In this document: positions 1 through 8,071 of the stretch, one piece after another
Position numbering within the stretch: the stretch's first letter is position 1
Layout of the letters: each line of letters opens with the position of its first letter
Assembly (NCBI RefSeq): GCF_024714475.1
Contig: NZ_JAMZMI010000003.1
Span: 310,001-374,000 of the forward strand
Reading direction: 5' to 3'
Length of the DNA stretch: 64,000 nucleotides
DNA from: Marinoscillum sp. MHG1-6
Lineage (GTDB): Bacteria > Bacteroidota > Bacteroidia > Cytophagales > Cyclobacteriaceae
Program-made: the position numbers and the translations under genes
The notes under the pieces: generated by a model
What the model was told of the DNA's origin: nothing
Database searches by the model: none
What the model saw: the letters and a program-made list of their open reading frames with translations, nothing else

Positions 1-544
1 GATCAGACTTATAGCGATCATTGATCCCAAACTGTATTAACACAAAATCATTGGGTTGCAACTGACTGACAATGGCAGGCCATAATTCTGCTATTTCATA
101 AAAGCTCTTTGAGCTGGTCCCTCCTGCTCCCTTGTTGATCACTTCAACATGAGTAGTATCAAAAAAGGCCTGAAATACCTGACCCCATCCCATTCTCGGA
201 TACCAACCAGCGGTGTAGGTCTGCATGGTGGAATCACCGATGGTCCAAATCCTGTAAACCGTACCGTCAGCATCCACATTAACTGTGATTTCTGAAATAC
301 GCTGCTCCCCATCCATCATTAGGGTCTTAACAACATAATTACCACTTTCACAGATCTCCAATTCCGGACCGATATCATCAATTCTGACACCATTTAAATA
401 CCATTCGTAGGAAATCCCCTCCGGGGCTATGAGTGTGCTGGTCTCCTGATCGATCGCAATATTTTCAGAAGAACAAGCTACTCCTGCATCGCTAAAAAAA
501 ACGATCAATGTCACGAGGTGAAAAACAAGGAGATACTTTTTCAT
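1..544 (-). CDS. SGNH-hydrolase, CE12-like rhamnogalacturonan acetylesterase with N-terminal Ig-like domain (3' end outside window)
   Basis: Translated by hand from the ATG at 544; the reading frame stays open to base 1, so only about 181 N-terminal residues are visible. It starts with a signal peptide (MKKYLLVFHLVTLIVFF), followed by a short Ig-like region containing YEWYLNG and ICESGNY, as in many Bacteroidota secreted proteins. From about residue 95 the SGNH esterase fold begins: IGDSTMQTYT is block I with the nucleophile Ser, and FGINDRYKSD is block III with the Asn. Enzymes of this type remove acetyl groups from rhamnogalacturonan. A second CE12 gene lies at 21093-22403. It is on the minus strand downstream of the SusC/SusD pair but separated from it by a terminator-like hairpin at 636-666, so it probably has its own promoter in 545-635. 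The catalytic Asp/His block V is not visible. Confidence 0.8.
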   Translation of the reverse strand, partial: MKKYLLVFHLVTLIVFFSDAGVACSSENIAIDQETSTLIAPEGISYEWYLNGVRIDDIGPELEICESGNYVVKTLMMDGEQRISEITVNVDADGTVYRIWTIGDSTMQTYTAGWYPRMGWGQVFQAFFDTTHVEVINKGAGGTSSKSFYEIAELWPAIVSQLQPNDFVLIQFGINDRYKSD

Positions 545-635
545 ATCATATAATTTATTGAGCAAAGTAGATGCTTGAAAGTCTGACACCTGTAAGTTCA
601 TGATATCAATTGTTGTCTATTAAATTAAGGCAAAC

Positions 636-666
636 AACAAAGCCTTCACCAAAAGAAGGCTTTGTT
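636..666 (-). terminator. Hairpin terminator after susD1
   Basis: Perfect 12-bp inverted repeat: AACAAAGCCTTC at 636-647 pairs with GAAGGCTTTGTT at 655-666, with a 7-nt loop. It lies about 75 bp past the stop of the SusD gene that ends at 740. On the minus strand the stem is followed by GTTTG rather than a long U run, so it is a moderate intrinsic terminator. It separates the SusC/SusD transcript from the esterase gene that starts at 544. Confidence 0.65.
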
Positions 667-739
667 ACCCGCAGGTCATTCTATTTACATCCTTGAATAG
701 AATTATGAAATAAGTTCAATTCACTATCCAGCAGATGCA

Positions 740-3097
740 TCAATACCCTGGATTTTGATAAGCATCAATAGCGTTCCCATCCAATGGCGCTCCAATCTCA
801 TCAGTTAAAAGGTTCAGATAGCGAATTGGCCAGGCCTTAAACGTATGACGCTTGTCAAATAAACCTCTTCCGGTACCTGTTGCTCCAACAATACCTCCCT
901 GGTCCACAGGATCTACCGGGAATGGGTAATCAACGGTTCCCGTGGAGCTGCTTGGTGCTCCATAATAATCACGGTAATACACACGATCATACAAAATACC
1001 CGCGTTGTGAAGATCCTCGGTAATCATCTGCTCGAAAATGAATTCTCGCGCTTTTTCATTGTAGATGAAATGAATAAACCTGTCCATTTCTGTTGTAGCT
1101 GTTGGAGGATAATTCTCCAGTTGAGCCTTAGCTCCGGTACCCCACTCCTCTCCGGTGATCTCAATCTCAGTATATGAATCTGCACCAACCGCATAAGGAG
1201 CTACAGTTTCTCCAGCCGGAATATTCCATCTTCCAGTTAAAACACCAGGCTCAATTGTCGCCAAAATTTCAGAACGATTTTCACCTGGGTGATAGGCTGC
1301 ACGACTACGTATAACATTCAAATCCGGAATAGCGGCAGTCGGCCCATCTCTTCTACCCAGGGCTTCTGCCCTTATCAGGTAAGTCTCTGCCAATCTGATC
1401 AATGGTATATCAATAGAACCAGGACCACGGTCATTCACACCCAGACCTCTGTTTTTATCCCACCATTTAGAAGGGCTCAAGTAAGCCAGTGAAGAAGAAG
1501 GCTCGGCATCACAACCATATCTGCTAATGTTTCCTCCGCCGGCAGGGACAACTCGATACCTTACCTCCCTGTTACTTACATCGGTTACAACAGGGTTGTC
1601 CGGATCAATGGTTATTCCAGCCTTCAGGCCTGTAATATTCCCTCCTCCATCTCTATCAAAATAGCCTGCGCCATTAGGACTGCCGGCAATCCACCTTGCC
1701 AGTAGTAAGTACGGCTGACTAGCCACCCAAAGTGAATCTAATGGCTCGTCTTTTGAGTTTTCTATAAATACCAGGGTACGTTCTTCCAGTTCAATTTTGG
1801 TAGCACCATCAATAACATCATTGCCCTCATATCTATCCGGGTACTTGCTTTTGAGGTTATTGTTATAGTACCAGGCCGTTCCGTCTGTCCAGTTCAGGTT
1901 TCCAATATCCGTATTTGCAGCGTACTCATGAATAAAGGTCTTGGCCCATCTGGAATCATTGGCTCTGTCGGTATACATATCATATGCCCAATCATTAGGA
2001 CCTACAGCCCTGAAAGGTCTTGGATACGTCATATCATTCCGAGAAACACCACAAGTAAGCACTGTGTAGTCCTGATCATACATATGAATCAACTGAGATC
2101 CTCCATAACGACCATTAAACTGACCGGTGCCCTCGTATTGTGTTGATAGTATTATTTCACTAACCAAATCCCTCGTATGATCCTTCAACAAATTAGACGG
2201 ATCATTAGGGTCAACCTGCCATAGGTCACCAAAATTTGGAGCTAATCCACCGAAAGCAGTTTCTCCTTGCTTTTGATCGATAACCATTGTGGAGTAGAAA
2301 ATAGACGAATCCAGGTCAGTAGATACATTCCCTTTATAAAGCATATCAAGGTGAGTCTCTGCCCCTTCCCAATTAGCTGCCTGAGCACGATTCAGGTATA
2401 TCTTGGCCAATAAATGAGCAGCGGCAGGTTTTGAAACTCTTCCAAGCTGTGCCGCTTCCTCAGGAAGAATATCTACCGCCTGTCGAAGGTCCGAAATCAT
2501 CACCTTGTATACATCCTCTATAGGAGATTTGGGGAAGTAAAAAATCGTAGAATAACCTTTGGGAGTATTTAGGATCAAAGGCACATCTCCCAAAACATTC
2601 GTTAAAAGGTAGTAGGCATAAGCGCGAATGAATAGCATTTCACCTTTAGCTTCGGCCATTACATCCTGAAGTTCCGCACTACCATTCGCATAATTTTCAA
2701 GGAAAATATTACACCTGGTAATGACTGGGTACATTCCCTCCGAAACACCACCCGATGTGGTTCCAAGCAAGGAGTTGATCTGGTCGGTTATGACCTGAGC
2801 ACCTTCTGCCGCCGGACCCCATGAGTCAGGTTGATAGAGTGAACTTGAAATCCTGCCCTGATTATCATTATTCAAAAACACCTCCACATCATTGGAAGCA
2901 CCAAACAGGAAGTTACCCGGGTTATAATCGGGCTTAAATCTGAATACCTGATAAGTACCATTTACCAATCCATTTAATCCATCTATGGTCGTATAGAAAT
3001 CATTGTTCAGGACTGTAACGGGGGTTTCCTTAAGTACATCATCCTTACAGCCAAGGAATAGACCCGCGATTAATATTATTATTGATAGCTTTTTCAT
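740..3097 (-). CDS. SusD/RagB-family outer-membrane glycan-binding lipoprotein (SusD1)
   Basis: A 785-residue surface glycan-binding lipoprotein that pairs with the SusC transporter just upstream (gap 25 bp). The N-terminus MKKLSIIILIAGLFLGCKDD carries a lipobox ending in Cys17. SusD signatures are an N-terminal TPR-like region with FIRAYAYYLLTNVLGDVPLIL near residues 155-180, a second helical region near 220-240 (AAAHLLAKIYLNRAQ), and the C-terminal RLAETYLIRAEALGR near 565-580. It is unusually long: most SusD proteins have about 500-650 residues. The extra length seems to lie in the middle (about 330-560). As the second gene of a susC-susD pair in a locus rich in rhamnogalacturonan enzymes, it probably binds rhamnogalacturonan-I fragments; that specificity is inference. 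Confidence 0.93.
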   Translation of the reverse strand: MKKLSIIILIAGLFLGCKDDVLKETPVTVLNNDFYTTIDGLNGLVNGTYQVFRFKPDYNPGNFLFGASNDVEVFLNNDNQGRISSSLYQPDSWGPAAEGAQVITDQINSLLGTTSGGVSEGMYPVITRCNIFLENYANGSAELQDVMAEAKGEMLFIRAYAYYLLTNVLGDVPLILNTPKGYSTIFYFPKSPIEDVYKVMISDLRQAVDILPEEAAQLGRVSKPAAAHLLAKIYLNRAQAANWEGAETHLDMLYKGNVSTDLDSSIFYSTMVIDQKQGETAFGGLAPNFGDLWQVDPNDPSNLLKDHTRDLVSEIILSTQYEGTGQFNGRYGGSQLIHMYDQDYTVLTCGVSRNDMTYPRPFRAVGPNDWAYDMYTDRANDSRWAKTFIHEYAANTDIGNLNWTDGTAWYYNNNLKSKYPDRYEGNDVIDGATKIELEERTLVFIENSKDEPLDSLWVASQPYLLLARWIAGSPNGAGYFDRDGGGNITGLKAGITIDPDNPVVTDVSNREVRYRVVPAGGGNISRYGCDAEPSSSLAYLSPSKWWDKNRGLGVNDRGPGSIDIPLIRLAETYLIRAEALGRRDGPTAAIPDLNVIRSRAAYHPGENRSEILATIEPGVLTGRWNIPAGETVAPYAVGADSYTEIEITGEEWGTGAKAQLENYPPTATTEMDRFIHFIYNEKAREFIFEQMITEDLHNAGILYDRVYYRDYYGAPSSSTGTVDYPFPVDPVDQGGIVGATGTGRGLFDKRHTFKAWPIRYLNLLTDEIGAPLDGNAIDAYQNPGY

Positions 3098-3122
3098 TTT
3101 TAATTCCTTTAGTTGTTCGCTT

Positions 3123-6100
3123 CTATAGACTTAACCTTACACCTACCACGTAGCTCTGTTGAAGCACCTTGTTATTATTGAGACCGCCAACAGGATCACC
3201 AACTGAGTTAGTAGATGCCCAACCATTAGGGTCATCAGGATTGATACCTGCCTTCACCACATCTCCACCGAAAAGGAAGGGATTGATGACCTGAGCGTAC
3301 ACTTCAAGTTTTTTCGTATGAATCCTATTCAGCAGACTTTTCGGAACATCATATTTCAGAGATATATTTCTTACTGCCACAAAAGAACCGTCGTTTATTC
3401 TGGATCCTCTGGCTACGTCCTGATTGGTTGTTTGGATAGTTGGCTCCGGAAATTTGCCTCCCGGGTTATCCTCAGACCAGAACTCTGATGGTTTTGCATG
3501 TCTGGCATAAGAAAGGTATCCACTTGAAGTAATGCCTCCAGGTTCCAGAGAAGCAAGATAATCCTGACCTATACGGGCATATATGAAAGCCGTCAATGTC
3601 CAATTTTTATAACTTAAGGTATTAGTCATACCTCCGGTCCAATCCGGTACACGATTGCCCGTGATAAAAAGGTCCTGATCATCCAGAATATAATCACCTG
3701 CATCCGGGATATTGTCGCCATCCGTATCCACGGTGATCGCATCGACCGGCTTCCATTGACCCGGACGGAAAACAATTCCACTTCCCTCTTTCCACTTGTC
3801 AATCTCAGCAAGATCCTCAGGAGTATTTTGCCACAGACCATCTGTCTTATAGGTACGGAACACTGAGACTGGCTTACCGATGAACCAGTTATTACCTGGT
3901 AAATCAAACTTACCATTAAGAAGCTTAGAGATCTTCTCCTGGTTAGTCGCCCAGTTCACAGATGTTTTCCATGTGAAGTTTCTGGTATCAATATTGACAG
4001 CATTAAGCGTAATTTCCACACCCTGATTCTTCAATTCCCCAACATTGGCTGCTACAGTGGTCAACCCTACTACAGGAGGTAATGGCCTTGACATCAACAA
4101 GTCATAAACTCTGGAACGATAATACTCCGCAGATCCTGTAATTCTATCCTGTAGGACACCGAAATCCACACCAAAGTTAAATTGCTCAACTTTTTCCCAT
4201 GTTAATGAAGGGTTTGACTGGCTCACCGGAACGAAACCTGTCGCCACTGATGTTCCAAACACATAACTATATCTTACAAGTGGCCCGGTAGACTCGTATG
4301 GTCCCAACGAACCCTGGTTCCCCGTAATTCCATATCCGGCTCTTAACTTCATCTGGCTGATTACCGGAATAGTCTTTAGAAATCCTTCTTCATGCATTTT
4401 CCAGGCTAAAGCAAAAGAAGGGAATGTCGCATCCTTATTTCCATCTGCCAATACGGAAGCACCATCTACCCTCACGGATGCTGTAAGTAAGTATTTATCC
4501 ATCAATGAATAATTCAATCTCGCCATGTAGGATCGAATAACACGCTCACTGAAACCAGTTCCAGCCGGAGTTGATCCTGTTAAATTGGAGGCCAGGTCAT
4601 ACCATTTTGGGGTATCGTTAATCAACCCTGTAGCAGAAGCTCCGATCGACTCAAAGCGACTATACTGATAAGAGTGTAGGAAGGTCGCTCCAATGGTATG
4701 GATACCGAATGTCTTATCTACATAAAGCAAATTATCAAAAAGCAATTGATGCCCTGTGCTCGTGTAGTAATCAGCCCAACCGGATGCCGGGTCGCCAGTC
4801 CTTCTAACTGTGGATTCCTTTCCCTGCCATTGTCCTCTGCGAAAATTCTTCATTCCGGCACTGACGTTGGCCCTATACTTTAGCCATGGAGTGAATTGCA
4901 CCTCTCCAAACATGGTGCCCTGAAAGTAATTTCTAATTCTTTGATCCTCCGTATTGTCTATGTCGATCAAAGGATTCCAAAGGGGTGCTCCTTCATTATT
5001 ACCCGGAAAAACTATCAGCTCCCCAAGTGTATCATAGGGCTGCGCCATCGGATACATTGTGGTTGCCAGACCAAACAAATCTCTTGCACCGGTAGCACTT
5101 CCAACCCGGTATACCGAGCCATACTGCTGGCTAGAGTATGTGGTTGACAGAGATCCTCCAAATTTCAAGAAATCAGCAGGAGAAACATCGCCATTAATTC
5201 TTAAAGAATATCTTTCATATCCCTGATTGATTTGTGGTGCTTTGTTATCTAAATAGCCCAAAGAGAAATATACGTTCGACTTCTCAGTACTGGAAGAAAC
5301 AGAAATGTTGGTGTTTTGGGTTAGCCCTGTTCTTGTCAGCAGATCAAACCAATCGTACTCGCCTACTTTTTTGGAATTATAAAGTGGAACGAAAGCAGGC
5401 CAACCCTTATCACGTTCAGCCTGGGTGGTTTCCCTCGTTTTAACAGAAGTGTAAGTTCCTGGATCATACCATTCGTACCCTTCTCTAATCGATTGGATCA
5501 TGTAGTAATCATTCTTGCCAAACACCCTGATGTCTTCAGCCGGGTGTGGGTAGTCATATTGATAAACTGCTGAACTGGGATGATTTTGGAAGGCCAACCT
5601 GTTTCGATCAAGCAATTCCCCGGAAGATGCCCAATCGGTTACCGAACTCAAAATATCAAAACTAAATGAGCTGTTTAGGTTCACATTGACACCTCCATTT
5701 TTTCCCTTCTTTGTAGTAATCAGCACTACACCATTAGAACCCTGGGCACCGTAAATAGCAGTTGCGGAAGCATCTTTCAAAATATCTATAGACTCAATAT
5801 CCTGGGGATTGATATCATTTAAGTCTCCCATTAGAATCACTCCATCTACAACATAAAGAACTGGCTGAGATCTATTAAGTGATTTATTTCCCCTTATTTG
5901 TACTGATGCTACTTCCCCAGGTCTGCGATTCGAAACCACATCCACACCGGCTGCTTTACCCTGCAAGGCTTCCACCGCATTAGGTACAGGTCGCTCTTGA
6001 ATCACCTCAGACGAAACACTTGAAAGTGCTCCCGTTACATCACTTTTCTTCTGAACACCATAACCTACAACAACGACCTCCTCAAGGCTCTGGATGTCAC

Positions 6101-6398
6101 TATCAAGCGAAATATCCAATATCGTTTTGGCTCCAACTACCACTTGCTTATTCATATAGCCTACGAATGAAATCTCCAGTGTAGCATTCTCACCCACAGT
6201 TAGCCGGTAATTGCCATCAAAATCAGTAACGACCCCATTCGTCGTGCCCTTTTCCAGCACCGTGGCACCAGGCAAGGTCTCCCCGGTTTCCGAATCGGTC
6301 ACGACCCCTGTGACCGTCGACTGTTGTCCCAGCGCAATCGTTGCCATCACCATGAACAATGTTGCGAGACAAGTTTTCAGATTTGTCAATACTCTCAT
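3123..6398 (-). CDS. SusC/RagA-family TonB-dependent outer-membrane transporter (SusC1)
   Basis: Imports oligosaccharides across the outer membrane with TonB energy, together with SusD1. An upstream ATG at 6452 would give 1109 residues, but the ATG at 6398 places a standard signal peptide first (MRVLTNLKTCLATLFMVMATIALGQQ), so I prefer 1091 residues. Order of parts: a carboxypeptidase-regulatory-like beta-sandwich (VTGVVTDSETGETLPGATV), the SusC signature EEVVVVGYGVQKKSDVTGA, the plug domain (VLYVVDGVILMGD, SIDILKDASATAIYGAQGSNG), then a 22-strand barrel ending in an aromatic-poor VGVRLSL. There is no STN domain, so no anti-sigma coupling is expected. The proposed HTCS operator lies at 6575-6602, upstream of the start. 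Confidence 0.95.
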   Translation of the reverse strand: MRVLTNLKTCLATLFMVMATIALGQQSTVTGVVTDSETGETLPGATVLEKGTTNGVVTDFDGNYRLTVGENATLEISFVGYMNKQVVVGAKTILDISLDSDIQSLEEVVVVGYGVQKKSDVTGALSSVSSEVIQERPVPNAVEALQGKAAGVDVVSNRRPGEVASVQIRGNKSLNRSQPVLYVVDGVILMGDLNDINPQDIESIDILKDASATAIYGAQGSNGVVLITTKKGKNGGVNVNLNSSFSFDILSSVTDWASSGELLDRNRLAFQNHPSSAVYQYDYPHPAEDIRVFGKNDYYMIQSIREGYEWYDPGTYTSVKTRETTQAERDKGWPAFVPLYNSKKVGEYDWFDLLTRTGLTQNTNISVSSSTEKSNVYFSLGYLDNKAPQINQGYERYSLRINGDVSPADFLKFGGSLSTTYSSQQYGSVYRVGSATGARDLFGLATTMYPMAQPYDTLGELIVFPGNNEGAPLWNPLIDIDNTEDQRIRNYFQGTMFGEVQFTPWLKYRANVSAGMKNFRRGQWQGKESTVRRTGDPASGWADYYTSTGHQLLFDNLLYVDKTFGIHTIGATFLHSYQYSRFESIGASATGLINDTPKWYDLASNLTGSTPAGTGFSERVIRSYMARLNYSLMDKYLLTASVRVDGASVLADGNKDATFPSFALAWKMHEEGFLKTIPVISQMKLRAGYGITGNQGSLGPYESTGPLVRYSYVFGTSVATGFVPVSQSNPSLTWEKVEQFNFGVDFGVLQDRITGSAEYYRSRVYDLLMSRPLPPVVGLTTVAANVGELKNQGVEITLNAVNIDTRNFTWKTSVNWATNQEKISKLLNGKFDLPGNNWFIGKPVSVFRTYKTDGLWQNTPEDLAEIDKWKEGSGIVFRPGQWKPVDAITVDTDGDNIPDAGDYILDDQDLFITGNRVPDWTGGMTNTLSYKNWTLTAFIYARIGQDYLASLEPGGITSSGYLSYARHAKPSEFWSEDNPGGKFPEPTIQTTNQDVARGSRINDGSFVAVRNISLKYDVPKSLLNRIHTKKLEVYAQVINPFLFGGDVVKAGINPDDPNGWASTNSVGDPVGGLNNNKVLQQSYVVGVRLSL

Positions 6399-6503
6399 TT
6401 TATCAGTTAAGTTGTTAAGAAATGATCTGGATCCTGAACCCAAACTTTTCATCGTTTGAATCCAAAATCATGGCATCAGATTAATCAGTTGTTTAGTTTC
6501 ATC

Positions 6504-6526
6504 TAATCAAATTCAATCTTTGATTA
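6504..6526. repeat. Inverted repeat upstream of susC1
   Basis: Perfect 8-bp arms TAATCAAA and TTTGATTA separated by 7 nt, about 106 bp upstream of the preferred susC1 start and downstream of the HTCS motif copy 1 in the direction of transcription. It could be a protein-binding palindrome or a leader hairpin. Confidence 0.45.
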
Positions 6527-6574
6527 TTGCACAATACAATGATAGAGCAAACCCAGGTGCGGGAATTTCATCAG

Positions 6575-6602
6575 ATTCGTTGAAAAAGGGTGTCATTCTC
6601 GT
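6575..6602 (-). promoter_or_regulatory. Proposed HTCS operator, copy 1 (susC1)
   Basis: Contains ATTCGT, then GAAAAAGGGTGTC, then ATTCTCGT, with 20 bp from the first A of ATTCGT to the first A of ATTCTCGT. The same layout and orientation recur at 11733, 26135 and 30812. It lies 177 bp upstream of the preferred susC1 start. Two similar half-sites about two helical turns apart fit the direct-repeat binding of AraC-type domains. Binding is inferred, not shown. Confidence 0.65.
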
Positions 6603-6824
6603 ATTTGGCTTCTAAACGGAAGAATAAATCGAATAATTCATAAAATTTGGGTCGAAAACACCATAAGATTGTGATGTACTGATCAACTAGTCGTTTCTGC
6701 AAGGACTTCTGTTTTCTTGAAATAGATCATTAGAAAGCTTGCTGGATATTAACGCTCAGGTCAGCATTTTAAAGTAGCTAGCTGAACTGGCTTTGGGAAA
6801 TTTTGAGATAGTCGATTATAGCCA

Positions 6825-7409
6825 ATGAATGAGTTTAACTTTTACATTATCCAGGGAATCCAGCACATTACTGACCCTGCAGGCATTGATCATATGCTTT
6901 TCGTAATTACCCTTTGCGCGGTCTACGAGTTAAAAGAATGGAAACAAACGCTCATTCTGGTTACGGCTTTTACCATTGGGCACTCCTTAACTCTGGCACT
7001 TGCTGTTCTTGACATTGTGAGTATCAATCAGGATTTGGTTGAAACCTTGATTCCCATTACAATACTGCTAACCAGTATCCATAACGTTTATCAAAAGCGA
7101 GCTCTTAGGAGCAGGATATCCTGGAATTATGTTCTGGCCCTAGCTTTCGGATTAATACATGGCCTGGGGTTTTCTAACTACCTACGTGCCATGATGATGG
7201 GTATATCTGATAGTGGGATCATACAACCCTTACTGGCATTCAATTTAGGAGTTGAATTTGGACAAGGCATTATTGTTGCATGCTTCATGCTTATATTATT
7301 TGTCGCAACAAAGCTCATTACTGTTGCGCATCGTGAATGGAACCTATACATCAGCGGTGCAGGCGGCGGTGTAGCATTAACCATGATTATTGATAGTATA
7401 TGGCTATGA
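6825..7409 (+). CDS. HupE/UreJ-family membrane protein
   Basis: A 194-residue integral membrane protein with about six hydrophobic segments. HupE/UreJ_2 hallmarks are visible: GIQHITDPAGIDHMLF near the N-terminus, FTIGHSLTLAL around residue 60, and AFGLIHGLGFSNYLR near 110 with conserved His residues. Some members of the family carry metal ions such as nickel or cobalt, but most Bacteroidota members are uncharacterised. The gene overlaps the next gene by 10 bp and forms a two-gene operon with it. It reads away from the pectin locus, and I see no link to glycan use. Confidence 0.85.
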   Translation: MNEFNFYIIQGIQHITDPAGIDHMLFVITLCAVYELKEWKQTLILVTAFTIGHSLTLALAVLDIVSINQDLVETLIPITILLTSIHNVYQKRALRSRISWNYVLALAFGLIHGLGFSNYLRAMMMGISDSGIIQPLLAFNLGVEFGQGIIVACFMLILFVATKLITVAHREWNLYISGAGGGVALTMIIDSIWL

Positions 7410-7906
7410 TTCGCTTACTCTTCGCTGTGTCGCTAATGAGCTTCACGAGCATCATTCATCCTTTAAAAATGACGACTTCGAAAATCGTCATTGATCAATC
7501 CAGTAAGGAGGTGGAAGTAGTGACCAATTTCTTTTTTGACGATTTTCAAATGCACCTTATGAACCTTTACCAAACGGACATTAGCCCTTTGAAAAAGGAT
7601 GAGAAAGAGGTTATTCAGGATTATATCCAAAACAATTTTATCATCTCATTTAATACGGATGGGATTATCAACTTGAATCTATCCTCAGCTAAATTCATTG
7701 AAAAAAACGTTCTGCAGGTCCATATGAAGGGCCAGATAATTTCAACCAGACAATTAGAAAAGATAGACCTGACCAACACACTACTTCTTGATGCGTTTCC
7801 ACAAGAACAGGAAAACATTGTTCATATTAAACTCAAAGGTTCCGAGCATACCAAAATCCTACATTTTTCTATCCAGGAGAGCATGCAAAGTATTGATTTT
7901 AAGTGA
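7400..7906 (+). CDS. DUF6702-like secreted protein, function unknown
   Basis: A 168-residue protein starting inside the end of the HupE gene. ATG codons at 7400 and 7406 are both possible. An N-terminal hydrophobic stretch (IRLLFAVSLMSFTSII) suggests export. The following HPLKMTTSKI and VTNFFFDDFQMHLMNLY match the pattern of the DUF6702 family (an HPxxxS-like N-terminus and an FxDDF motif), which is commonly found next to HupE genes in Bacteroidota. The family assignment comes from memory of the pattern. No catalytic motif is evident. The overlap implies translational coupling with HupE. Confidence 0.65.
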   Translation: MAMIRLLFAVSLMSFTSIIHPLKMTTSKIVIDQSSKEVEVVTNFFFDDFQMHLMNLYQTDISPLKKDEKEVIQDYIQNNFIISFNTDGIINLNLSSAKFIEKNVLQVHMKGQIISTRQLEKIDLTNTLLLDAFPQEQENIVHIKLKGSEHTKILHFSIQESMQSIDFK

Positions 7907-8006
7907 TAGGCTCCACCCCATAAATCGATGGATTTTTCAAAACCAAATGCACCCATATCAATCAAGCGTCAAGGTTACCCTATCCGGAACTGAGTCCAAT
8001 TAAAAT

Positions 8007-8038
8007 GAATCATAAGAACATTACCATCCTTATGATTC
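8007..8038 (-). terminator. Hairpin terminator after the PL11 gene
   Basis: Perfect 10-bp stem: GAATCATAAG at 8007-8016 with CTTATGATTC at 8029-8038, 12-nt loop. On the minus strand it is followed by ATTTTAATT, a short U-rich tail. It sits 34 bp past the stop of the lyase gene and between two converging genes, so it may act in both directions. Confidence 0.6.
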
Positions 8039-8071
8039 CATATTGAAGTATTGATTCCTAACCTTTGAAAA

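Larger units (their letters stand above)
6453..6824. other. Divergent intergenic region between susC1 and hupE
   Basis: A 372-bp AT-rich spacer without a gene. It carries the regulatory motif copy 1 (6575-6602) and an inverted repeat TAATCAAA at 6504-6511 / TTTGATTA at 6519-6526 with a 7-nt spacer, which could be an operator or a 5' UTR hairpin of the susC1 transcript. I could not assign a convincing TAnnTTTG promoter element. Confidence 0.6.
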
